Of a stretch of DNA of 64,000 nt, positions 1 through 12,303 are shown piece by piece. The stretch's first letter is position 1; every line of letters starts with the position of its first letter. The notes under the pieces were generated by a model. That model worked only from the letters and a program-made list of their open reading frames with translations, was not told where the DNA came from and did no database searches. Position numbers and translations under genes: made by a program. The DNA comes from Spisula solida (Eukaryota > Mollusca > Bivalvia > Venerida > Mactridae). The stretch covers positions 20,187,501-20,251,500 of the forward strand of contig OX365944.1 of the NCBI GenBank assembly GCA_947247005.1, written 5' to 3'.

Positions 1-1604
1 GACAGTTTTACTTAACTACATAATTCTCATGGTCGACCTGTTAATTCCATTTCCCGAACAAAGTGCATGCATCAATACCACTACGACAATAGTGTATTTC
101 TAGAGCATACGAGTACATCTTATTTAGATAGGGATATTTAATTTTAAAGAACCATAACATCCTTCGTGTGTTAAAAATTGAAAGGAAAATCAGGTTGACA
201 AATTATGCACTATGACACAAGCAATCAAACTGTACTTATTTTCTGAAAATATTTAATTTACCTCTTTACTTGACACCTCTGTTAATAAAATAGAGCATAT
301 TGAATGAATGTTGATTTAGTAGTCTTGTGGAAAGAGTTCTATGAAATGATATGAAGGCAGCATGCATGGCAAAGTTAAGATAATAAATTACATATATTAA
401 AGGCATGCTTGACTATATGTAACCACAAACATGCTCATTTTCTTAAAATAACAGTCTGAGCTCATTGGGTACACATTATTTATGGTGACCTACACGTCGT
501 GTTAGGATTTTCTCTTACGTTCGCTTCTGGCATGTACATATCAAATGGATGTATCGAACTTTTAAAGGGATTCAGTAATATTTAGGGGACAGCATGTAGA
601 TTTAAAGAAAAGTCACTAACAATGCATGACAGTCATAAGAAAGTCGTTATCATAATCTGTTGGACTCTGCGTACCAATAGAATGTTACTAACAACACTCT
701 ATAAAATATGTACAAGTACATTTGCTTTATTACATTATTCCTACCGACTAGAATGCAGGACCACCAAGTTTTCAGAATATATGGTTTCGCTTTCATTTCT
801 ACTAGCGAATTGTCTTTCAACGAGATTCTATCTGCATAACAAACTACGTCATTGCATTTTAACTTGTTATTACTGATGCATAAACACCAGAAATAAAATT
901 GCTGTTTAACGGCTCTACATAGCTTGTTGCAATGCATTCAATTGCATGAAACAGAACTTTATGTAAATCCAGGGCATATTTGGCGCCGATAGACGAAATA
1001 AAAACTGTACACATTGAATCGCGATCAATCACATTAACAGAACGCAGAATGTATTGGTGTTGTTTTTATGTATCCGTCAATTAAGCTTGAAGACAAAGTT
1101 CTAGAAATCTCTGGAAAATATGCGGATATATTAGAAATGTCACCAAAATATTCCAATCCAGCCGAGTCGATTAATGTTGAATGCATTTAAACAAGATGCC
1201 GAATGCTTGTAAAAGTTAAACTATAATCTCAGAGATAAAAGTGTGATTTTAGCGATACAATTGACAAAACGTATTTCCAATTTCATTGTGAGACCTTGCC
1301 TATGTACAAATGTATAAGCTGGTGCACTTTATCGATGTAATGAATGTAAATGTAATAACATTAAACCACCACATGCCAATTTATTAAACCTACAAAAAAG
1401 TACATTTCGATAACGTCGCAACTTCAGAACACCACTCTACTTATCAGGCGTGAATTTCAGCTGCACGACTTACTGGAATAAATCAGGGCATCACGAATGT
1501 GTGTTTGCGATCGCAAACTAATAACCCTAACCTGCAACCGGTGCAGTTTCAAATCGACCTAAATGTTCAAGTGTAATTGATTCTTCGAAATAGTGTCCGC
1601 CTTA
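1..1604. other. Non-coding, no gene seen
   Basis: AT-rich sequence with stops in all frames. The two open frames near 622-937 are about 85-95 codons on opposite strands, show no recognisable domain, and are of a length expected by chance at this composition. No RNA gene or strong promoter was recognised. Confidence 0.6.
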
Positions 1605-2022
1605 TTGGAGCTAGGTCGTTCAGCTGTTACGCCCTGTATGTTGAGGCTAGGTCATTTAGCTTAGATATTAAACTTGTTGAAACTAGGTCATCCGGCTATT
1701 TTATTGCAAAAATAAAGTTTTTCAGCTGAAACCATGAATTCATATTTTCAATACTGTTATTCTATACTAGTTTTGGACTTCAGATAGCAAAAACTAGGTA
1801 CAGTATTTCAGCAGTTTTACTGTTGCAACTATGTCATTCAGCTTAGGCATTCAGTTTTTTGATTGCTGAAACTAGTTAATTCAGCTTTTTGGCAGCTGGG
1901 ACTTAGGCGGATCATTTTCTCGTTCGGTTGTGTGTTGGGCATTAGGCTGTGCATGTTTTTATGTTATCTGTGATCGGCTGGTTAAATTGAGTGATCATTT
2001 TCCTGTCCGAATATTAGCGTTT
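1605..2022 (+). repeat. SPR-family dispersed repeat, plus copy 1
   Basis: The left part is a run of degenerate units of about 35-45 bp built around 'aactaggtcattcagct'. The right part contains 'gcggatcatttt', a 'gttgggcatt' block and 'ttgagtgatcattttcct', which line up with the conserved 3' part of seven other copies in this window (near 4358, 27900, 43251, 50057, 56154, 61272 and 62465). This is one of the more diverged copies and its left edge is uncertain. It has no coding capacity. It also resembles a minisatellite, because its internal units repeat. Confidence 0.6.
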
Positions 2023-2550
2023 ACATGTAGGTTCCCTTACATTGGAATGTAAGATGTGGACTGTGTATGAGTCAAATGGTCCATGCTTATAGTATGTCGT
2101 AAGGAGACTTTCTGTACAATGCCAGACTCATTACTATAGCAAAAGTGACAAATGAAACATATTCTGACATGTCATAAATATATCACTCCATTTATGACGT
2201 AAACGGTCCTGGTACATGTTCCCAAAGTCGTGCAATCACGATTCAACTACACCATAAATTGGATTTATTTCCCACTGAGGAAATTTATCAACCAGATTAA
2301 ATGGTTGGCAGCCGTTATCACATATTTAGTATGACAATGTTCAGCCACAGTCAACGATTGCTATGTGATATTTGTAACCTTGTTCTACATTACAGGATCT
2401 TTATTTGTCTGAGAAGACAAGCGCTACACAGAACTTGTGGCCTAAAGTTAGACATTTAAGAGTTCAACGTAAAATTATCTTCTAAGTTAGGACTTAGTAG
2501 CTGTTTAGCTTTGACACCTGAATTTGGTACTTTATGGCTGTTTGGTTTCA

Positions 2551-2638
2551 TGTATTTCCTGCAAATGTGTTACCCTCAAAGCTATATTTTAAATTAATGG
2601 CCGTGTGGAATTCTTCATTTAAAGTGTTGGATTTGTTT
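2551..2638 (+). repeat. Diverged relic of the 247-bp tandem repeat
   Basis: The stretch from 'tgtatttcctgc' through 'aatgtgttaccct' to 'ttaatggccg' and 'catttaaagtgttgg' aligns with the second half of the 247-bp unit at 2981-3721, with many substitutions. It suggests the array is the remnant or re-amplified part of an older repeat. Confidence 0.5.
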
Positions 2639-2980
2639 TGACAAAACATTTCAGTCCTCGAGCAGTACCGTAGTATAACTATTTACTGACATACGAGATA
2701 GTGATTATTTACAAAGATTTTTTAAAAAGTCATAGTATAAGTTGAATCTGTAGTCCACCGATGATAATACTGTACCAGCCTTTGATTACAAATGAAAATG
2801 ACACTATAAACATGGAACACGTGACTTGGCGCTCGTTTAAAGTGTAGTTTGAAAGAAAATATTATTTTAACTAATAAGTGAGTATGCACAAGATCGAACA
2901 CAATGGGAATCGAAAATGCCTTTAACTGTCATTTTAATTGTAAAACAAAGGCTTGTGTTACAAAAATGTATCACCGACGC

Positions 2981-3721
2981 ACTTTATGTTATTGGTGTAC
3001 ATTAAATTATGGATCAATCCAATCAAAAGATGTCTTTAGATGTTATGTTGATCTTTTTGGGCATATTTCAATCATACATTAGACAACTTGTGAAGTGATG
3101 AGGTCGTAGCTTTCTAGAGATTTGTAAATGTATTTCCTGCGCTAATGTGTTGCCCTATAAACTAGTATTCAGATTGATGGCCGACTAAAAGTCTAAATTT
3201 AAGTTGCTGTGTTTATCATCTTGCCAAACTTTATGTTATGGGTGTACATTAAATTATGGATCAATCCGATCAAAAGATGTCTTTAGATGTTATGTTGATC
3301 TTTTTGGGCATATTTCAATCATACATTAGACAACTTGTGAAGTGATGAGGTCGTAGCTTTCTAGAGATTTGTAAATGTATTTCCTGCGCTAATGTGTTGC
3401 CCTATAAACTAGTATTCAGATTGATGGCCGACTAAAAGTCTAAATTTAAGTTGCTGTGTTTATCATCTTGCCAAACTTTATGTTATGGGTGTACATTAAA
3501 TTATGGATCAATCTGATCAAAAGATGTCTTTAGATGTTATGTTGATCTTTTTGTGCATATTTCAATCATACATTAGACAACTTGTGAAGTGATGAGGTCG
3601 TAGCTTTCTAGAGATTTGTAAATGTATTTCCTGCGCTAATGTGTAGCCCTATAAACTAGTTTTCAGATTGATGGCCGACTAAAAGTCTAAATTTAAGTTG
3701 CTGTGTTTATCGTCTTGCCAC
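2981..3721 (+). repeat. Tandem repeat, three units of 247 bp
   Basis: Three head-to-tail copies begin at 2981, 3228 and 3475 ('actttatgttat'). The 'gggcatatttcaatc' segment recurs at 3059, 3306 and, as 'gtgcatatttcaatc', at 3553, which gives a constant period of 247. The units differ by only a handful of substitutions (for example caatcc, cgatcc and tgatca near the start), so the amplification is recent. No open frame runs through the units. The array ends at 'cttgcca' about 3720, where unique sequence resumes. Confidence 0.93.
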
Positions 3722-4357
3722 GGAAGCATTGATGGTATCGTTTCTATTGGAATGGAATTGAACTTGCACTTAAGTGAACATGTTTAGTAAGGTCATAAAA
3801 TGACCTTTTTTGTCGTAAATGTTGTACAAGCAAATTGAATTTTAGGATGCAAATTGAGTCATTAAACAAACATTAGGAAACGCTTCCCATTGAGGCGACA
3901 GTAATGAAATTGCACTGAATATTGTCGATTCATTATTCAATCACAGAATTAAATTATCGTTATCGCATGATGATATCGTGATGTAATTATTAAAGAATTT
4001 AAGACAATGTAACAGTATAATAACACTAAATATGTTAATGAACAAGAATTTGTAATTAAATTTTTTACTCTACGGTAAACAATTGATGAACTGCTTAATT
4101 TTAGACAAAACAGCAATAATATCTCATGTGTATACATGTAACGATATCATGGCTCCGGTGCAACTTGCGCAATGGCGACAGAATTAAATTACAAATTATG
4201 GAGAGAAAACATTGTCTTCATTAAATTAAATGCTTCCACAGTGTTTCATAATGTATTAATTTAAAAGGATGGTCGCATGTTCAAATGTGTTGATAGAACA
4301 AAATATCCCTCACCAATCTGGCTCATGGGTTGGTTTCCTAATTGCAATCGCAAACAA
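3722..4357. other. Non-coding, no gene seen
   Basis: AT-rich sequence with no open frame of interest and no repeat beyond short A/T runs. Confidence 0.55.
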
Positions 4358-4661
4358 TAAAAAAATCGGACAGGGAAGGCAGCACTGAACTGATAGAGCT
4401 GAGTACGGACAACATAAATAGCACAGACCCAATCACAAGGTGCGATGCGGAACACTCAACTGAACGAGAAAATGAAAAACAAAACCGCTGAATATCCAAG
4501 TTTTAGCTGTTAAAAAGCTGAAAATCCAAGTCTAGGCTGTCAAACACATGCAAAACAAAGTTTCAGCTATAAAATGTGAATAACCTAGTTTCAGCTAAAA
4601 AGGCTAAAATACCTAGTTTCAGCTATAAAAAAGCTAAAACGCCTAGTTTCAGCTATACAAA
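4358..4661 (-). repeat. SPR-family dispersed repeat, minus copy with minisatellite core
   Basis: The left edge carries the reverse complement of the family 3' end ('cggacagggaaggcagcac'). To its right, units of 28-30 bp containing 'cctagtttcagct' recur at 4584, 4612 and 4642, with more diverged units before them. The 64-codon open frame on the minus strand here (4261-4455) ends in residues SAAFPVRF, which recur as SAAFPV or SAAIPV in other copies; it is repeat-derived, not a gene. The copy lies inside the presumed downstream intron of the GPCR gene at 8532-8856. Confidence 0.7.
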
Positions 4662-7600
4662 GGGTGAATGTGAAAACAGTATGTGTTACATGTTGCCGGT
4701 ACTTTGTCGTCGAACCATTGGGTGTGTCATTTTTATTCCTTTATGATGACGACGATTAATGAGTCTCAATTAAATTGTGTTTGTCAATTTGTGTATTAAT
4801 TGTTACAATGATGTTTAAACTAACATGCGCGCTACGTGGGTGGCGTAATTTGTATGACTGTTGACGTTAACAAGAAATACTACAACCTATTAACAATGTG
4901 GCTAAAATATCGCAAGGATGGCCCCCTAGCTTGGCATACAGTGTATGAAGTTTAAAGTCACTACTTAATATGTTCCGAATCAAGCGAAATCGCGAGGTTT
5001 CTTATAACAGAGCATTCACCGGAAACATTAACACAATGTTATTACTCTGTTCATTTATCATACGTTGAATTAATAAAATTGATGTTGCCGAAAACATATT
5101 TTATTGCAAATAGTATTCCTTCTTTGTTGTATTTTACAATTTAATCATAACTGGTATTAATTTTAAAGTTTGATATGAGTAAATAATATTCATATTTATT
5201 GCTTTCGAGACCTTATGTTCATATAATCAACCAGTATTTCAATTTTGTTCTGGATCAGTTCATCTAGAAGGCAATCATGCAAACATATGAGCAAAATGAG
5301 GCTTTAATAATCACATATTTAACGCATAATTGATTTATACTACGTATACTACCAATACGATGCCAGTTTGTCCAGATTTCGCAGTAGTTTAGTACTAAAT
5401 AGAACTGATTGAGTAGAAATCTAAGCCCCTAATGTACAATGCACTGTCTTGTATATAATCTTGTCTGCTATCAATGAAAATAAAGTAGATGTTTTGCATT
5501 TCTGATTGAGAATATACGATAATGGCATGAATAAAACTGTATTTGAGCATCTCCATTGAGAGCAAACATGACCCTTAGTGTATAGAGAATAGATGGAAGA
5601 GCTGCTGTATATATACTTCTGAATAAATATTTATTTTGATATACATCGGACACGCCATCTCCACGTAATATTTCGTTATGTGTACTGATAGGAAATAAAA
5701 CTATATCGTATCTGAGTGAGAATTATCATCAAGTTGCCGACATCATGAAAAGTCTGTGTTTTGTTATAACTTCATCAGTACGAATGAGTTACTTGTCAAT
5801 ATACATGCACTCTTAGTTACACAATTAACAAATATAATACATGTGATTATATAAAACTTGTGTGGGAATTTGAATTTTCACTAATATTTTATGCATGAGT
5901 GGGTCGGATAGATGAATATAAACGAGATTACATATCACCAAAGTTTTGCTCAAGTGATGCCTCAGTTTTTTTAAAGTATAATTTAAGTAAGAGGTGATCT
6001 TTAGCTATTTACAAAGTAAATCTATAGCGCATCATCGTCTGTACACATCCACTAATCTTTTTTAGTCATCTTTATTTAAATAATCTGTAGAAACGTTTTA
6101 AATTCACTGATTATATTTGTAATCTTTCAGACAGTATTGAGTGTACATCTTAAACATCCAGTCAATGTTTTATGTTTGTAACGTATCCGTGTTCGAATGG
6201 CATCCTTGCTTGTAAACATAATCATTTTGCTGACTGAATCCGAAATACGTCTAGACCGATCACCATTTATGACAAAACATGTGCGAATGTACTTTAAACG
6301 ATTAAAATGTTTACTTACATTTAAACAAAATGTAATCTAGTATAGGACGGTTGTGCTGATAAAGCACTTAATAGTTTGGTTTATATCAATTTATTTCAGG
6401 TCTATTGTAAAATAAGCTCTACTACAATATCAAATTCTCTTGACACCTCAATTCTGAAAGTATCTACAACAATTTATTTCTTTGATTCCTATTAATACTA
6501 AAAGTCACACAATGAATTTGCATTCAATCCCGATTACCTGTGCGTCTGTGAACCCATTATTGCGTACTAGATAGTATAAAACATTAACTATACTTCAATC
6601 GGTCTATCGTTATATGTTTTAAATGACTTTTATTAATAAACATCTTCTGACAGTTGAATATTTTTTCAATAAGACATTGTTTGTAATATTCAAGTCTCGG
6701 TTACAAATCGTCTTAAACAATTGTTGATAATGTAAATCGCTCGTTAAATGTTGAATACATTGACTACTAGTATATTTTAGAATTCCACATACATTCAAAC
6801 ATTTTATACTCTCAGCTACTCACGAATATCGTGATATAAGTATTAAACTCAGACAAATAAATACTGATCAAATCGTTACTTTCACAAATACCATACTTTA
6901 TATTCATTAAGATAACGTCTGGCTTCAAAAGTGATATTAAAAACACTAGACGAAATATAAAAAGGATGCGCAGTTCGTATCGTTTTCAAATGAGCATATA
7001 CCATGTCAATTTGGCGTACATGGAAGGAATATAACATGCGAGTGGGACAAACGGACGTATTTGGTCCTCGGTTATAATTTACATGTACGTGTAATTGTGA
7101 CGTCAATAATGACATCATTGGTAGTCCTACTTGGCGTCAGAACCATTGCCAAACCATGGAACCGGCAACGGAATAAAGTGTGCTTAATTGCCTTACAATG
7201 CTGCCCGGAAACGAATACAGGAATAAAGTCAATAACCGAACTAACCAGATTCTTGCAGGCTCAGTTGTCAATTTGTATATCATAATTGTCATCTGTTACA
7301 TATACTTATAATTGGCCATAGTTTCTTGATTAATGCTTGCATACAGCGTCACTTTTATAATAGTCACAATAAAAGAGTACCAACAACAAGTAGAAATCCA
7401 ATGTTTCCAAAGTATCACTTTTAAACATTTAGATCAAACCAACTCATGGCAAACAAAAACGAGGTTTTCAGGTCCAACAATTTCCTTAATTTCTTTGTGA
7501 ATTTTTATCGTACAAAACACCAATCAAATAAACGACAGTTTCAATATGTGTGGATGCTATCTTGCAAAGGTTTAGAGAAAATGAACCACACCTTTTGTAA

Positions 7601-8531
7601 AAATTGCATACGCCATTTTATTGTAATTTTCATGACAAATGGAGACACGTAAAATACCATTGTGCCAAAAGTAGCATCCGACTAAAGTTTTGTTTACTTG
7701 AAAATTGAATATGTTCATTTTTTTTAAAACTGAAACTATTAGCAGAATTACAAAATGGGTATGCCATATGGCATTGTTTACTTCTAAAACATGAAGAATG
7801 GAGAATATGTCCTACAATACAGTGGACAAACGAACGAGCACGTTATTCACGAGTTATCGTACTTTTGATTAGGCCATACATACACCGATACAAACGCGCG
7901 GGCAGTCTGACTACTTGTTGCATATATTATTTCACCGTCTGTGCAAATTGCAGATACTACTTTCGAATATAATTACTTCCGAAACCTTTTATAACATTAA
8001 ACCATTTAAATGTCAGATACCATGTTTCGTTAGGATTCTTGCTGCCTCTATTTTTAACTCGAACATTTTACTCACATGTTCGAGTTTGCATGCTCTTATA
8101 AATATTTTCAGGTACAATATCTACTGGATTAAGTAGTTACATCCTACTTGAAACAGCTAAAGTCATATACCACGGTGATTGACCGAACCAATGTTAAATG
8201 TTATTACGTACGAGACTACAACTGATCCTTTAGAAGTGCGAGCAACCTCGCTCCACATTGCTTGGTCACGTACATGTAATAGACATAACTTATACAAATC
8301 GGAGATTAAACCCGTACGTGCTCGGTGGAAATCAGGCGCTATCTAGGCAGAGCTTAAATTACAAGTTTGTTTAACTTGGTCGGCTTGATACTAACTTGGA
8401 ATACCGGTATGACTTACGTTTTAACCACATATAAACCATGTCAATTGATAAGTTTTAACGTGCCCGGGGGAGTAAAGTTATAGCTGTGCCTTAAATACCA
8501 TTTTGGATTAATACTAACAGATAGAACTTAC
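4662..8531. other. Non-coding, presumed GPCR intron or 3' flank
   Basis: On the minus strand this lies downstream of the splice donor of the GPCR exon. I looked for later GPCR exons (TM3 DRY/DRF, TM6 CWxP, TM7 NPxxY) among the open frames and saw none. There is a perfect CRE octamer (TGACGTCA) at about 7099-7106 and a small hairpin at 8056-8086. Everything else is AT-rich and featureless to the eye. Confidence 0.5.
8056..8086. repeat. Perfect 11-bp stem, 9-nt loop hairpin
   Basis: AACTCGAACAT and ATGTTCGAGTT are exact reverse complements separated by 9 bases. It lies about 450 bases beyond the GPCR splice donor. It may be fortuitous. Confidence 0.6.
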
Positions 8532-8532
8532 C
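8526..8532 (-). promoter_or_regulatory. Splice donor of the GPCR exon
   Basis: Read on the minus strand the boundary is ACACAG, then GTAAGT, a strong U1-type donor. Beyond it the frame runs 12 more codons without receptor similarity, as expected for intron sequence. Confidence 0.8.
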
Positions 8533-8856
8533 TGTGTATATGTTGGACAACAACGTCATTGGAAGACATATTAAGGCGACCATGATGTCTGCGATAGCGA
8601 GGTTGACTATAAAATAGTTGGTTACAGTATGCATGGTTGCGTTTCTGTATACCACTGCCACAACCATAACGTTCCCAACAATAGCAAACAGCATGATCAT
8701 ACTATATGCCAGTGAATATATAATTATCATATACAACGGGTGCCGAAGTAATCCATACACTATCTGATCCCCGGGAGTTTCGGTCATGTTTTGGGTTGTG
8801 CTGTCATTTGCCCACTCGTCGAGGTCAGAAAACGAGTAAGTAACATTAAAACTCAT
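8532..8856 (-). CDS. First coding exon of a rhodopsin-class neuropeptide GPCR (partial gene)
   Basis: This exon encodes 108 full codons plus one base of a class A G-protein-coupled receptor that would sit in the plasma membrane and sense a peptide outside the cell. ATG at 8856-8854 is preferred: it has A at -3, and the open frame extends only nine codons upstream without another ATG. The N-terminus has three N-glycosylation sequons (N4, N17, N23) and no obvious signal peptide. TM1 spans about residues 43-69 with GN at 61-62 (N1.50). A short loop with HTVTNYFIVN leads into TM2 (about 79-104) with NLAIAD, D90 being D2.50. The segment LICLPMTLL followed by NIYTG resembles NPFF, SIFamide, QRFP and orexin-type receptors; I cannot choose between them. 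The exon ends at 8532 followed by GTAAGT on the minus strand, a consensus donor giving a phase-1 intron. TM3-TM7 are not in the window as far as I can see. Confidence 0.88.
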
Positions 8857-9350
8857 GTTGATCTTAACTCCAGAACGTTTCAAATTAAAAATAAAGATTG
8901 TTGTCTCTTTCTAGCACTTCAGGTTCCTTTCAGCTTGACCACTTTGACAAGCAACGTTAAACACGTTATTACGTCATAACGGGTGACGACGACTGATGTG
9001 TGCACTTAGGCGGTTGTTTAATTTTAATTCTAAGATAAACGCCCATTTTGAAGATAACAAGTGTTTACCCTAGCGATAGTCTCAGACCACGATAAAATGA
9101 TTTAGCAATCCAGTTTCCACGAAGGTTTCACGTATGAGAGTTAAATCCGTTTCTTGCGCATATTACATTTCATTATTGAATTTTATGTTTTTCACACTGT
9201 ATTAACCATTTAAAATAATATATTGGAATAAATGGAATAATAAGCAAACATATTAGTCTTTTATTTCTATAAAAAAGAACTGATCAATAAAAAAAGAGAA
9301 TATAATGAATAGAAAAACGAAATGTTATTCCATTTCTAGTGATATTTATT
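8857..9350 (-). other. 5' flank or 5' UTR of the GPCR exon
   Basis: On the minus strand this is upstream of the receptor start codon. I could not fix a transcription start or decide whether an upstream non-coding exon exists. Confidence 0.35.
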
Positions 9351-9671
9351 TCACCAAGTACCAAAACAATTGCCTAACAAAATAGTGTCCTCTAACATTG
9401 CCACATCGCTTTTCCAACACATTATATTACCATGCTCACTGCAATAACGATATCTACGATATGTCAAGAGTAAATTTCCTTCGCGTTGTGTGAAGGTCCA
9501 ATAAGGCGTTAAGAGTAATTCACACGCCAATGCAAGACGTTCAACGACAGAATCGTAGAAGATTTGATAATCACATTTATGTATTAAACAAGAACAAGAA
9601 GCTGACAGGATATTGATCACGATTGGCGTAAAAGTTTGGTCATGAACTATCCGCTCAACTGACTTAAGCAT
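9351..9671 (-). CDS. Open frame of 106 codons, unrecognised, doubtful
   Basis: Starting at the first ATG (9671) the frame encodes about 106 residues and stops at 9351; it is open for about 21 more codons upstream without an ATG. There is no signal peptide, no clear membrane segment and no recognisable motif; it is fairly rich in Cys and aromatic residues (for example SASCSCLIHKC). At this base composition about one open frame of this size is expected by chance in 64 kb, so length alone is not evidence. It lies about 500 bases upstream of the GPCR start on the same strand, and I see no shared splice signals. Treat it as a candidate exon at most. Confidence 0.15.
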   Translation of the reverse strand: MLKSVERIVHDQTFTPIVINILSASCSCLIHKCDYQIFYDSVVERLALACELLLTPYWTFTQREGNLLLTYRRYRYCSEHGNIMCWKSDVAMLEDTILLGNCFGTW

Positions 9672-9734
9672 GTTACGTACGGAATTGAATTTGTTCAGAT
9701 AATTTAGACTTCGCTGATATATAAGATTAGACAA

Positions 9735-10649
9735 AAAATCAAATTTGATTACGTGAATGGTCGAACCTTTTATTGAACTTGGCGAAACCTTTTTTTTCCT
9801 GAAACGTTTGATAAGATTAAGCGTGTATCGAACAGGGCGTCTTTACAAGACGAAATGAAATATGATTCAAGGGAAAGAATTGCAACGCCACAGAATGCAC
9901 AGTTTGGAGGCGCTGATTATGGCCTGTATGGCACCGTAAGCATGCTTACACTTCTAAAAAAACATAAAATATATACGTTTCTCATTAACGACAATTGTGT
10001 TTTCAAAGCAGTACTGTATACTTGAAATAGACACGAACGACGGATAAAAATCGAAACAGTTGCAGTCAATATTTAACCTTATATACGCTACAAAAGGGCC
10101 AGACAGTGGTTGCCATTCTGATTTATCTCTCAGATATCCTGTGGAGGCCCATAGTTGGTAGCAGTTTAACATCCTTGCATGTTTACAATGATTTCTCGAA
10201 TACACCATTCGTGTACTTTACATTTCTTTAAATTTTATGTGACACTTATAAATATTTAATATATAAATGTAGATTCAGTTTGCAGACGCTGCATCACAAC
10301 CAATTACAAGAAAATCTTTTGAACATTTAACATTAGTTTAATTTCACCATCGCCAGACTTCAGGAATTCAAAATGCTTTACAAGACGAATATATCACTTT
10401 CAATTTAATATAAGAAATAAATTTAGACTGACATTCCCAGACCGACATCAATAGTACACTTTTCAATGGCTGAATAATGGTTTTGTATAATGAGTTTATA
10501 CCAGAGTCGGCTATAAAGCAGTACCTTGTGGAAATAGTAACGTCATGCTATGTTTGCTGATATTATTAAAATACCGACTAAAATGCAAAATACTGACTAA
10601 AAAGCAAATAAAAAAGGATTCAGACACCGTTGTGAAATTGTGTTGATAA
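9735..10649. other. Non-coding, no gene seen
   Basis: AT-rich sequence. The minus-strand frame at 9954-10208 has no recognisable domain. No repeat was noticed. Confidence 0.5.
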
Positions 10650-11170
10650 CAAATTACTTAAACATACAATATTGTATTGACACACAGACAGACCTAGAAA
10701 CGGAACGTGAGTTTGATTTCAAAGATGGACTTAGTTATACATATACAGTTATTGAAGTAATTAGACTTTAAACATTGTATTGGCGTATTAAAATCACTAC
10801 AATCGTGATAGTAGAAGTCTCCAGAGACGAATTGCGTTATTTTTTATGTATAACGTTAAATAGGCTTGAACTTCATTTCTTTGTGTCTAGATGGGAAATC
10901 TAGGTGAGAGTATTTGTTATTTTTATTAGACTAGACATATTTATCAATGAACTCACAGAAACAAATCCGATTGCGCAACACAGCGGTTCTTTTCAGACCT
11001 CTGCTATGAAACTAGAACAGGAGAAAAACATCAAGACTAAATAGTATTTTGTGATTGTCTTCATACAAAGTAAGTTTGATACATGTAGCTATTTACGTAT
11101 TTGTCGATCGAAACAATGGAATTGCTTATTGACATGAATCTATAGGTGTATAGGTTCATGCTGCCCTACT
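10650..11170 (+). repeat. Old segmental duplicate, copy 1 (partner 17500-18020)
   Basis: Several anchors occur in the same order in both places: 'tagacatatttat' with 'actcacagaaac' or 'acttacagacag', then 'ttttgtgattgt', then 'atctataggtgtatagg' or 'tttatagatacatatagg' followed by 'ttca'. Divergence is high and indels are common. The retroelement cluster at 11.3-16.1 kb separates the two copies. No coding function is apparent. Confidence 0.55.
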
Positions 11171-11317
11171 TATCAAAGGAATGCATGCAACTGTAAATAT
11201 GGTTTGAATTTAAATCCCGATTGTTTTGTACGAAACATATCCTGATACCGGTTAATGTGACTACACCGATATATACATGTCGAACAGAACGTTGACATGA
11301 ACAAAAAAGTCAGATTA

Positions 11318-12303
11318 CATTTCATTTCTCCAGTGAATACTTTCTACATGTATAGCAAGATCAAGGTCTAGGAATGATGCGCGTGTATCCGATGAACTAG
11401 CTTCATTTAGTGTTAATTCGGCAGGGTAAATTTCTACGATCTTATTAGAAAAGTAAGGATTATCGATATTTAAAATATCATCAAGGTATCGGTACGTATT
11501 ATTGAACGCTGTAATTTCCTTAAATTGGTGTTCGGGAGACAATTTTAACATGCATTCATAACAATATAAAAACAGATCTGCGACAAGAGGCGCACAATTA
11601 GTTCCTATTGGAATACCGATAATTTGTCTATAAATGGTATTGCCAACCTAAAAAATGTTGCCAAGAAGAAAAATAAGGGCTACACAGACCTCTCTGCAGG
11701 TCCTCATAGTATATTTATCTGATAAGTTGTTAGTAAAATATGCAGTAGAATAACTGCACGCCAGAAATGGGGTTTTCTCTCTACCAAATGTTTTCTCGAC
11801 CAGCGCTATTAACTTATTTTTGATACGAGCATGTGGCAGTGTAGTATATAATGTTGAAAATTCGTGAGTATTAAGAGAAGAAACATATTGTTTCCTATGG
11901 TTTTCGTCAAGAATAACTCCAGAATTTTTAACAGACCAAAATAAATTAATACCAGAATTTTCGTATGTCTTTTCACAGTATCGTTGGACATTTTTATAGC
12001 AGTTAAGCATGCAGTTAGTAATTTAGACACATTAGTAGTTGTACAAGCACTAGAATTAGAAATGAAACGGGCTTTGTAGGTAACGGGGTATTATGCAGTT
12101 TGGGAATCCAATACATAGTTGGTAGTTTGTGTTGGCCTTCGCATATACTAGTTTTAAGTATTTCACAGCTTGTTGTATTAAGATCCACAATGTCGCTCTA
12201 AGAAAACAGTGTTGGCGTAAAAGCATTGGTAGAGGAAAGTTCATTAGATAATACATTAACATAATGTAATCGTCAAATGAATATGATATTATTAGACGCT
12301 TTA
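11318..12303 (-). pseudogene. PLE reverse transcriptase remnant
   Basis: Minus-strand pieces in several frames keep the RT order: VPADKASNN at the start, KLPTMYWIPKLHNTP (fingers), INLFWSVKNSG, FSTLYTTLPH, then after a TAG stop IYRQIIGIPIGTNCAPLV, and finally RYLDDILNIDNPYFS with the catalytic YLDD at 11477-11488, ending in ASFLDLDLAIH. The family continues for roughly 150-200 more residues; here the frame stops at 11318 and the following sequence does not resemble the family, so the C-terminus is lost. Stops and frameshifts make it non-functional even though the palm motif is intact. Confidence 0.85.

Noticed and set aside
622..937. Two overlapping open frames of 84 and 95 codons on opposite strands
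   Set aside because: Length expected by chance at this composition, no domain, no signal peptide or splice context.
4261..4455. Minus-strand 64-codon frame resembling other small frames that end in SAAFPV
   Set aside because: It lies in an SPR repeat copy; the shared residues come from the repeat, not from a protein family.
9351..9734. 127-codon minus-strand frame as a full gene
   Set aside because: The first 21 codons precede any ATG, there is no recognisable motif, and about one such frame per 64 kb is expected by chance. Kept only as a low-confidence ORF of 106 codons.
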